DNA of 10,989 nt, taken from positions 1 to 10,989 of the forward strand of contig CALLKH010000043.1 in NCBI GenBank assembly GCA_938008425.1. Reading direction: 5' to 3'. The notes beneath the pieces are model-generated. The model did not search any database and was not told the DNA's origin. It saw only the letters and a program-made list of their open reading frames with translations. Both the position numbers and the translations under genes were made by a program. How positions within the stretch are numbered: the stretch's first letter is position 1; each line of letters opens with the position of its first letter. This DNA is from an uncultured Planctomycetaceae bacterium. Its GTDB lineage: Bacteria > Planctomycetota > Phycisphaerae > UBA1845 > UTPLA1. This document shows positions 5,230 to 10,989 of the stretch, piece by piece.

Positions 5230-6567
5230 TCAAGCCTTCGCCTCGATTCGCTCCAGGCCGTTCATGTAGCCGCGAAGCGCCTTGGGCACCGTGACGCTGC
5301 CGTCGGCATTCTGGTTCAGTTCGAGGAGCGGAATGAGAATGCGCGGGCTGGCGATCACGGTGTTGTTGAGCGTGTGGCAGAAGATGTTGGACTTCGTCCT
5401 GCCGTCCTTGTAGCGGAGATTCAATCGACGGGCCTGGAAGTCGCCGAAGCGGCTGGCGCTGTGGGTCTCGCCGTAGCCTTTTCGCGAGGGCATCCACGTC
5501 TCGATGTCATACATCTCGACCTTGCCCTGCCCCATGTCCGCTGTGCAAACCGCGAGCACGCGATACGGCAGCTCCAGCGCCTGAAGCACCGCCTCGGCGT
5601 TGGCGATGATCTCGTGATGATGGCGCTCGCTTTCGGCGTCATCGGCGCGGCACAAAATGACCTGCTCAACCTTGTCAAACAGGTGAATGCGGTAAATGCC
5701 GTGCGTGTCCTTTCCGGCCGCCCCGGCCTCGCGCCGGAAACAGGTGCTGACCGCGGCGAACTTCATCGGCAAAAGCGATTCGTCAATGATCTCATCGGCA
5801 TACATAGCCGTCAGCGGCACCTCGGCCGTCCCGACGAGGCTCTTCGCGTCGCGCTCACACCGATAGGCCTGCTCCTCGCCGCCGGGATAGTAGCCCGTGC
5901 CGTACATCATCTCATCGCGAACCAGCACCGGCACCGTCACCGGCTCAAACCCGCGCGCGGTGATCGTATCCATCGCCAACCGCAGCACAGCCTGATGCAG
6001 CAGGCTGCCGGCGCCGCGCAAAAGATAGTTTCGCGTGCCCGCGATCTTCACGCCGCGCTCGGTGTCGATGATGCCCAGTCGCTTGCCGAGTTCGACATGA
6101 TCCAGCGGCTCGAAGTCGAACTTCCGCGGCTCGCCGTGGCGGCGAACCTCCTTGTTGTCCGCATCGCTGGTACCGACGGGAGTCTTGTCCGACGGCACCT
6201 GCGGCACCGTCAGCATCAGCGCCTTGAATTCTTCCCCGACGGCCTGGTTCTCGACTTCGAGGTCCTTGAGGCGCTGCTTCAGCGCCGCCGATTCGGCCGC
6301 CAGCCGGTCACCCTCTGCCTTGAGCTGCTCGGGCGTGCTGCCCTTCTCCAGCATTTGCTGATAGAGCTTGCTCTTGGGGTTCTTGTAGTGGGCGATCTGG
6401 CCGGAGAGCTCGTTGCTCTGGTTGCGAATGCCGTCGGACTCCTGCTGAATCTCGCGCCGTCGCTGATCGACGGCCAGCAGCCGGTCCAGATCGGACTTGA
6501 TGCGTTTGACCTCGCAGGCCTTGCGGATGACGTCGGGGTTTTCACGGATGAATTTGATGTCGAGCAT
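5230..6567 (-). CDS. serS: Seryl-tRNA synthetase
   Basis: SerRS, a class II synthetase, charges tRNA-Ser with serine in the cytoplasm using ATP. The 445-residue product has the usual length and order: an N-terminal tRNA-binding coiled coil (about 25-115, starting MLDIKFIRENPDVIRKA), then the catalytic domain with GTGYYP (223-228), TAEVPLT (247-253), motif 2 (TCFRREAGAAGKDTHGIYR, 275-293, then HLFDKVE), GDFQARRLNLRY (375-386) and motif 3 (HTLNNTVIASPR, 398-409, invariant Arg409). Motif 3 and the segment before it (ETHSASRFGDFQ) depart from the usual bacterial HTLNGSGLAVGR and SSCSN forms. I start at the ATG at 6567 because the protein begins there as SerRS normally does; the frame is open further upstream to 6783, but that extension has no SerRS features. 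The Shine-Dalgarno is weak (GAAG). It is divergent from the FG-GAP gene. Confidence 0.95.
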   Translation of the reverse strand: MLDIKFIRENPDVIRKACEVKRIKSDLDRLLAVDQRRREIQQESDGIRNQSNELSGQIAHYKNPKSKLYQQMLEKGSTPEQLKAEGDRLAAESAALKQRLKDLEVENQAVGEEFKALMLTVPQVPSDKTPVGTSDADNKEVRRHGEPRKFDFEPLDHVELGKRLGIIDTERGVKIAGTRNYLLRGAGSLLHQAVLRLAMDTITARGFEPVTVPVLVRDEMMYGTGYYPGGEEQAYRCERDAKSLVGTAEVPLTAMYADEIIDESLLPMKFAAVSTCFRREAGAAGKDTHGIYRIHLFDKVEQVILCRADDAESERHHHEIIANAEAVLQALELPYRVLAVCTADMGQGKVEMYDIETWMPSRKGYGETHSASRFGDFQARRLNLRYKDGRTKSNIFCHTLNNTVIASPRILIPLLELNQNADGSVTVPKALRGYMNGLERIEAKA

Positions 6568-6650
6568 GTGATCTTCAGGTTTCGGGGTTCTGGTTCGGCG
6601 TCTCCAGGTCGCTGCGATCCGGAAGACCTTCATTGTCAGTCGAGGCGACC

Positions 6651-6656
6651 ATGATA
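6651..6656 (-). promoter_or_regulatory. Possible -10 box of serS
   Basis: On the minus strand TATCAT matches five of six consensus bases and lies 83 bases before the serS ATG. A poor -35 (TTTGCC) is 16 bases further upstream. The pair is plausible but weak. Confidence 0.3.
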
Positions 6657-6715
6657 CGGGAAAACCGGGATGGGCAAAGCCGACCGACGACAGCGGCGCG
6701 AACCGGATTCGCCGG

Positions 6716-6721
6716 TATACT
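6716..6721 (+). promoter_or_regulatory. Possible -10 box of the FG-GAP gene
   Basis: TATACT matches five of six consensus bases, with no recognisable -35 at the expected distance. Initiation a few bases downstream would fall at about the ATG at 6729, which would then be nearly leaderless, and about 30 bases before the ATG at 6759. This slightly favours the 6759 start. Confidence 0.3.
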
Positions 6722-6758
6722 TCCCGACATGAACCTCGCCCACTCAGACGTGAGAACC

Positions 6759-8042
6759 ATGAATAAGGCAACCCGTCACACAATCTCGAAAAAATACATC
6801 CGGTCGATTCCGGGGCCGGCCTCGTTGGCCATTCTCTGCGGCCTGTTCGCGGCCATGGGAATGGACTGTCCCAACACTGGCGGGGTGCCCGGGACCGGCT
6901 TTCCGAAGACCGTCGCCTGGAACCAGACGGCCATCAATGGCGACGCGGCCGTGGGACCGGCGGCGATCCTCGCGGCGGACTTTGACGGAGATACGCTCGT
7001 CGATCTGGCCGTGGGGTACGAGGGTTTCGAGTCCGCTCCGCCGCGGGTGATCATCTTTTTCCGCCAGAACGACGGGACGTTTTCACCGGTGACGCTGCTT
7101 GAGGGAAACAACGTCGCCGGCGTGACGAAGCTCGCCTCCGCCGACCTGGACGGGGACTCGCGTCGCGACCTCGTGGCGGCTTGCAACGGGAGAATCATCT
7201 ATCTCCGCGCATCCGCTGATCCACGGCAGGCGGCGAACTGGACCGGGTTTGAAGTCGCGCAGTCCTCCGGCGACGGCATCGGCCAGTGGAACGACGTCGC
7301 CATCGCGAACGTCGACGGCGTCAACGGCCCCGACATCTTCGCATGCGGGCAGAACACCGGGCGGCTCTCATGGTTCCGCAGCCCTGCGGCGAACATCGCC
7401 ACCGGCACCGGATGGGTCCGAGTGGACATCGACGCGACGACGCGCACCGGCGCGGCGTCGCTGGCCGTGATGGACATGAACGGCGACGGCCGACTGGACG
7501 TCATCTCGACGGCACCGGGCGAAGAAGCGGCCCGCATCGCGTGGTACCAGTCACCCGCCAATCCGCAGACGGGCACCTGGTCCAAGTTCCCGATCGGCAA
7601 CCTGGCGGCCGCGACGCGACTGGCGATCGGCGACCTGAATGCCGACAGCCGGCCGGACGTCATCGTATCGAACCCGACCGGCCGACAGATCGCCTGGTAT
7701 CAGCGGCCGCAGGATCTTTCCATGGCGTGGCCGGGTTTTCTGCTGACGCAATACACCACAGCAACGCCGGTGGATGTGGCGGTAGCGGACATCGACGGCA
7801 ACAGTCAGCCGGACGTGGTGGTCTCGACGCGAGCCCCGGGTTCACTTCGGTGGTTCACGCCGGTCGGGGTGCAGACGAACCAGTGGGTTGAGAACAACCT
7901 TCGCGATCTCGCCCAGAACATCAATGCGGGGCGCTTCATCCTGGAAGACTTCGACGGCGACAGTCGTCGTGACGTCATTGGGTTGCTCGTTGGCACGAAC
8001 ACGAGCAACGACGGCGTGGCGCGGTGGGAGAATCCGGAGTAG
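6759..8042 (+). CDS. Secreted FG-GAP/VCBS seven-repeat beta-propeller protein
   Basis: With the ATG at 6759 the product has 427 residues; an ATG at 6729 would add ten. I prefer 6759 because the basic start MNKATRH and the hydrophobic stretch LAILCGLFAAMG (about 23-34) then form a signal peptide. Cys36 follows this stretch, but GMDC is not a normal lipobox. Seven Asp/Asn loops follow between about residues 74 and 405: DFDGDTLVD, DLDGDSRRD, NVDGVNGPD, DMNGDGRLD, DLNADSRPD, DIDGNSQPD and DFDGDSRRD. Four of these repeats are followed by an aromatic blade-closing motif (LSWFRSP, IAWYQSP, IAWYQRP, LRWFTP), and the chain ends in ARWENPE. Seven repeats fit a complete integrin-alpha-like propeller with calcium sites, except that repeat three lacks some ligands. 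No catalytic residues or C-terminal anchor are visible. A surface or extracellular binding role is inferred. It is followed 112 bases later by a second propeller gene on the same strand. Confidence 0.85.
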   Translation: MNKATRHTISKKYIRSIPGPASLAILCGLFAAMGMDCPNTGGVPGTGFPKTVAWNQTAINGDAAVGPAAILAADFDGDTLVDLAVGYEGFESAPPRVIIFFRQNDGTFSPVTLLEGNNVAGVTKLASADLDGDSRRDLVAACNGRIIYLRASADPRQAANWTGFEVAQSSGDGIGQWNDVAIANVDGVNGPDIFACGQNTGRLSWFRSPAANIATGTGWVRVDIDATTRTGAASLAVMDMNGDGRLDVISTAPGEEAARIAWYQSPANPQTGTWSKFPIGNLAAATRLAIGDLNADSRPDVIVSNPTGRQIAWYQRPQDLSMAWPGFLLTQYTTATPVDVAVADIDGNSQPDVVVSTRAPGSLRWFTPVGVQTNQWVENNLRDLAQNINAGRFILEDFDGDSRRDVIGLLVGTNTSNDGVARWENPE

Positions 8043-8077
8043 TCCATTCCTCCATTGCTGCCGCGAGCGTCCACCTA

Positions 8078-8107
8078 TTGACGGGGCGGCCCGCGAGATC
8101 GTATCGT
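8078..8107 (+). promoter_or_regulatory. Possible promoter of the Asp-box propeller gene
   Basis: TTGACG (8078-8083, five of six) and TATCGT (8102-8107, four of six) are 18 bases apart, giving a leader of roughly 40 bases before the ATG at 8155. A short CGCCG/CGGCG hairpin (8120-8134) would lie in that leader, just before the Shine-Dalgarno GGAGAG (8143-8148). The boxes suggest the gene can be transcribed apart from the FG-GAP gene upstream. Confidence 0.4.
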
Positions 8108-8154
8108 CCAGCCCATCCCCGCCGATTCCCGGCGATTGGGATGGAGAGAATTCC

Positions 8155-9852
8155 ATGAAAAATCGTTGTATCGTTTTCATCCTTCCGGGCGCAATGTGCG
8201 CGCTGACCGCAACCGTCCGCGCCGATCTCGGCACGCCAATCTCTGCGACTGCGGCGCTGAATACCACTGCGGCAACGGACGCCGGAAGCGACGGGGCGCC
8301 CGCGCTGGCGGCGGACGGCACCGGCCGCTGGGTCGCGGTGTGGGACTCGAGCGAAAACCTCGGCGGCGCAATCGGGACCGACGTGGACCTGCTCTTCGCC
8401 CTCAGCGACGACGACGGCGCGACTTGGAGCGCGCCGGCGGTGTTGAACAGCAACGCCGGATCCGGCAACGCCTTCGACGGCGGCGCGTCCATCGCCACGA
8501 ATGGGGCCGGCCGCTACATCGTCGTCTGGACCACGCAGGAGAACATCAACGGCGCGATCGGGGCGGAGGGCGACCTGCTCTACTCGATCAGCGATGACAG
8601 CGGTGCGACGTGGAGCGACGCGGCCATTCTGAACAGCAACGCCGCCACCGACACGGGCCTCGACGGCAGCGTCAACATCGTTTTCGCGGGCAGCAACGTG
8701 TGGGTCGTCATTTGGTCCAGCGACGAGACACTCGGCGGCACGATCGGCACGGATTTCGACATTCTGTATGTGCGCAGCACCGACAACGGCGCGACGTGGA
8801 GCGCTCCGGCGGCGCTCAACTCAAATGCCGCGAGTGACACGGGCGTCGACTTCCTTCCATCGCTTGCTACGGACGGCGCCGGCGTCGTCATTGCGAGCTG
8901 GATTTCATCCGACACGCTGGGAAGCACGGTCGGCGCGGACGACGACATCTTCTACTCACGATCGACGGATGGCGGCGCGACATGGTCCACCGTATCGCCG
9001 CTGAATTCCAATGCCTTCGGCGACACCGGCTTCGACGAAATCCCCTCGATCGCGACCGACGAGCGCGGCAAATGGATGGCGGTCTGGGGCTCTGCCGATT
9101 CGATTTCGAACACGCTCGGAACCGATTACGACGTGCTCTGCGCGACCAGTGTGGATAACGGCGAGACCTGGACCTTTCCGCGGTCGGTCAAGACGACGGC
9201 CGCCACCGATACGCCGCTCGATTCGTATCCGTCGGTCGCCGCCCACCCGGACGGACACTGGGTCGTCGCCTGGCATTCATTAGACCTGCTCAACGGGATG
9301 GACAGCCCCGACCGGAATCTGCTCGTCGCGCGCAGCGAGGATTTCGGTGAGACCTGGACTGATCCGGAGTTTCTCAACACGGTTGCGATGCCCAATACGG
9401 GCGAAGACACGGTGCCGCGGCTGGTCTCGGACCACCTCGGCAACTGGGTCGCGGCCTGGTCGAGCTTTGACGATCTCAGCGCCACCATCGGCGGCGAGGG
9501 CGACGTTCTCTTCGCGCGGTTCATCCTGCCGGACTGCAATACCAACGGCACGGCGGACGGCAGCGACATTCGCGACGGCACCAGCGAGGACTGCGACGAC
9601 AACGGCGTGCCGGACGAATGCGACCCGACGACCGACACAGACGGCGACGGGGTGCGCGATGCGTGCGACAACTGCCCCGAGGCGGCGAATGCGGATCAGG
9701 CCGATGCCGACGGCGACGGGGTCGGCGACGTGTGCGAGACGAATGACTGCGGGCCAGACTGCGGCAGCGGCATGATGATGGCGATGCCCCTGACGGTGAT
9801 TGCACTGAGCCGCTCGCGGCGGCGTCGGCGACGGCACGTGAGAATCCGTTAG
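8155..9852 (+). CDS. Secreted Asp-box (BNR) seven-bladed propeller with calcium loops and C-terminal sorting-type tail
   Basis: The start at 8155 has GGAGAG eight bases upstream and gives 565 residues beginning with a signal peptide (MKNRCIVFILPGAMCALTA, then VRA); the longer open frame back to 7888 overlaps the previous gene. Residues 44-458 consist of seven units, each exactly 62 residues where it can be measured. Six carry the Asp-box S-x-D-x-G-x-T-W (Ser at 84, 146, 208, 270, 332, 394), as in sialidases and other propellers. The seventh unit has none, and the N-terminal ATAALNTTAATDA resembles the unit ends, so it probably closes the ring as a velcro strand. Sialidase FRIP and the Arg triad are not seen, so an enzyme role is unsupported. 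Residues 459-530 form thrombospondin-3-like loops (DCNTNG, DCDDNGVPDECD, DTDGDGVRDACD). The tail has CGPDCGSG, a short hydrophobic stretch and six arginines in a row, which suggests a surface-sorting signal. Confidence 0.85.
   Translation: MKNRCIVFILPGAMCALTATVRADLGTPISATAALNTTAATDAGSDGAPALAADGTGRWVAVWDSSENLGGAIGTDVDLLFALSDDDGATWSAPAVLNSNAGSGNAFDGGASIATNGAGRYIVVWTTQENINGAIGAEGDLLYSISDDSGATWSDAAILNSNAATDTGLDGSVNIVFAGSNVWVVIWSSDETLGGTIGTDFDILYVRSTDNGATWSAPAALNSNAASDTGVDFLPSLATDGAGVVIASWISSDTLGSTVGADDDIFYSRSTDGGATWSTVSPLNSNAFGDTGFDEIPSIATDERGKWMAVWGSADSISNTLGTDYDVLCATSVDNGETWTFPRSVKTTAATDTPLDSYPSVAAHPDGHWVVAWHSLDLLNGMDSPDRNLLVARSEDFGETWTDPEFLNTVAMPNTGEDTVPRLVSDHLGNWVAAWSSFDDLSATIGGEGDVLFARFILPDCNTNGTADGSDIRDGTSEDCDDNGVPDECDPTTDTDGDGVRDACDNCPEAANADQADADGDGVGDVCETNDCGPDCGSGMMMAMPLTVIALSRSRRRRRRHVRIR
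8284..9528 (+). repeat. Seven tandem 186-base coding repeats (propeller blades)
   Basis: The Asp-box serine codons lie at 8404, 8590, 8776, 8962, 9148 and 9334, each exactly 186 bases apart. The seventh unit begins in phase at 9400 but has TTC at 9520 where the next box would start. Units 1-4 share the most wording (ATWSxxxxLNSNA), and units 5-7 are more diverged. No indel separates the blades, which points to duplication of a single blade followed by length-constrained divergence. Confidence 0.85.
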
Positions 9853-9878
9853 CGCGACTGCATTGCGCCAACGGATTC
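9842..9878. terminator. Long hairpin at the end of the Asp-box gene, between convergent genes
   Basis: GAATCCGTT (9842-9850) pairs with AACGGATTC (9870-9878), and inside it GCGC pairs with GCGC with one A/C mismatch between, giving thirteen pairs around a nine-base loop. The 5' arm includes the last two codons and the stop of the Asp-box gene (TAG at 9850-9852). No T tract follows on either strand, so it is not a classical intrinsic terminator. Its place between two convergent genes suggests a bidirectional end or a transcript 3'-end stabiliser. Confidence 0.55.
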
Positions 9879-9963
9879 CGGCGCCTGCAAAGAAGCAAGA
9901 TTCTGAAATCTCTACGCGCGGAACCGGCCTGCGCAATAGATCACTCGGAGTTTCCCTGGCGGC

Positions 9964-10989
9964 TCAAGGACTTGTCTTGGTGGATAGCACTACCCGATCG
10001 CCATAGTACTTCAATCCGGCCGTTGTTCCCTTTGGAAAGTTCACCAGTTCTACCTGCGAAAACTGGCCGACGCGGGCGTTGCACTCGAGGAAGGTGAAGG
10101 TCTGGCCGTTGGTGGGCGTGAATCCGTCTGCCCGTTTGATGCGCAGCGTTCCATTAAGAAGCGCCACGCCGGAAACTTTCAAGACGTCATAGCCCATCTG
10201 CGGCTCACTCCCGGCGATGTCGATCTCAATCGTTCCCGCAGGGCCTTGAATCAAATTGGCCAGTGGGCTTCCGACAATCTTCAGGCCGCCGACCGGGCTC
10301 CCCGGCGCGATGGTTCCACCGGTGTTGTTCAAATGACTCGTGTGGAACTGGCCGTTGCCCGTCAGGCGGCCGGCGGCGAGCGTCAGCGACTCCGTTTCCG
10401 TCGTGATCGTTCCGCCATTGAGCAGAAGCGATCCGCCGGCCTGTTGCGAGAAACCCGCATTGAGTCTGAGGAATCCGCCGAGGACCTCAATCGTCCCATT
10501 GTTCTGAACCGCGCCGGTGAGCCGCGTGGTGCCGGAACCCGAGTGTCGAATGACGCCGTGGTTCTGCAACTGACTGGCCGAATCCAGAATGCTGAGCGTC
10601 GCACCGGCCGCGAGTTCAATCACGCCGCCAGTCTCGTTGACGAACGTCGAGCCGTTTCGCAGTTGCAGGAGCGACCACGGGTCGAAGTTCGCACGGCCGA
10701 AGTTTCGCATGACGTGGCCGCTCAGTACGGTCGCGAGCCCGAACCGCATGTTAGCGGTCTGGGCGATCTTGATGCTTCCGGGGCCGGTCAGTTGGGTGAT
10801 ATCGATTTCCGCGACGCCGTCGACGGTGATTTCGCCGGCGTTCGTGGTGAACATGGAGGAGTAGATCACGCCGTCGATGACAACTTGCGCGCCCGCGGGA
10901 ATCGAGAGGGTGCCGTTGATGTCGACGAATCCCCGGCCGGTGAATTTCGTACCGTCCTGGAGTGAGGATGTCTGGCTGAAGGCCTCTAG
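9964..10989 (-). CDS. Beta-helix surface protein, 5' end outside the window
   Basis: The frame is open from the stop at 9964-9966 to the right edge of the window, so at least 341 residues are visible and the N-terminus is missing. A GTG at 10869 is not a likely start, because upstream codons continue in the same style (DGTKFTGRGFVDINGTLSI). The sequence is made of short Gly/Asn-rich strands with alternating hydrophobic residues (GSTFVNETGGVIELAAGATL, LQNHGVIRHSGSG, VQNNGTIEVLGG, GSLLLNGGTIT), typical of right-handed beta-helix passenger proteins. The final part (YDVLKVSGVALLNGTLRIK, then NGQTFTFLECNARVGQF) resembles the end of autotransporter-associated helices and planctomycete secreted repeat proteins. 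It ends without an autotransporter barrel, dockerin or sorting tail. It is probably exported, with an unknown binding or structural role, and it converges on the Asp-box gene. Confidence 0.75.
   Translation of the reverse strand, partial: LEAFSQTSSLQDGTKFTGRGFVDINGTLSIPAGAQVVIDGVIYSSMFTTNAGEITVDGVAEIDITQLTGPGSIKIAQTANMRFGLATVLSGHVMRNFGRANFDPWSLLQLRNGSTFVNETGGVIELAAGATLSILDSASQLQNHGVIRHSGSGTTRLTGAVQNNGTIEVLGGFLRLNAGFSQQAGGSLLLNGGTITTETESLTLAAGRLTGNGQFHTSHLNNTGGTIAPGSPVGGLKIVGSPLANLIQGPAGTIEIDIAGSEPQMGYDVLKVSGVALLNGTLRIKRADGFTPTNGQTFTFLECNARVGQFSQVELVNFPKGTTAGLKYYGDRVVLSTKTSP

Noticed and set aside
5080..6654. Long plus-strand open frame (524 residues) opposite serS
   Set aside because: It is antisense to a well-recognised SerRS; its product is His/Arg/Leu-rich with no motif, as expected from the reverse strand of a GC-rich gene.
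6568..6783. N-terminal extension of SerRS of 72 residues
   Set aside because: The SerRS fold begins at the MLDIKF start at 6567; the extension is Arg/Ser/Pro-rich and overlaps the promoter region of the divergent gene.
7888..8154. Upstream extension of the Asp-box gene overlapping the FG-GAP gene
   Set aside because: The extension is a frame shadow of the FG-GAP gene; the ATG at 8155 has a good ribosome binding site and begins a signal peptide.
8155..9852. Functional sialidase
   Set aside because: Asp-boxes also occur in many non-enzymatic propellers, and neither the FRIP/YRIP motif nor the arginine triad and catalytic Tyr/Glu context could be found.
9280..9936. Minus-strand open frame of 218 residues opposite the end of the Asp-box gene
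   Set aside because: It is the reverse shadow of the calcium-loop region; repeated GTC/GTCGCC codons give an Ala/Val/Arg-rich product with no recognisable domain.

Overview
This looks like a high-GC chromosomal segment of a planctomycete-type bacterium (Planctomycetota, perhaps Phycisphaerae-like). That placement is inferred from gene content: a TIGR03790-type secreted protein with a C-terminal dockerin-like pair of calcium loops, large secreted beta-propeller proteins, thrombospondin-type-3-like Asp/Asn/Cys-rich loops, and a tail resembling a C-terminal sorting signal. No rRNA, tRNA, CRISPR array, transposase, integrase or phage gene was seen.

Layout. A plus-strand gene (130-1734) encodes a secreted TIGR03790-like protein and ends at a compact intrinsic terminator. 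A run of four minus-strand genes follows, read right to left: serS (6567-5230), an AlkZ-like winged-helix DNA glycosylase candidate (4832-3711), a TetR-family repressor (3587-2994) and a putative lipoprotein with a duplicated domain (2923-1811). Two plus-strand genes come next: a seven-repeat FG-GAP/VCBS propeller (6759-8042) and a seven-repeat Asp-box (BNR) propeller with Ca-binding loops and a Cys/Arg-rich tail (8155-9852). The window closes with the 3' part of a minus-strand beta-helix surface protein (9964 to the window edge), whose start lies outside.

The best-supported regulatory unit is the TetR/lipoprotein pair. A strong promoter (TTGACT, 17 bp, CATAAT) drives tetR, and a near-palindrome of the form GTAxGT...ACxTAC sits just after its -10. 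A closely matching copy sits in the 70-bp gap before the lipoprotein gene, which also holds an intrinsic terminator for tetR and a clear Shine-Dalgarno. This suggests one repressor controlling both itself and a lipoprotein of unknown function. The role of the lipoprotein and the inducer cannot be read from the sequence.

The plus-strand proteins and the terminal beta-helix protein are best viewed as cell-surface or secreted structural/adhesive proteins, with no shared pathway evident. serS is housekeeping, but its motif 3 is unusual. The one stretch over 300 bases without a gene (4833-5229) holds several short perfect inverted repeats. No wholly new multi-gene system is evident; the most promising leads are the TetR/lipoprotein regulon, the glycosylase candidate with its upstream palindrome, and the C-terminal tail of the Asp-box protein.
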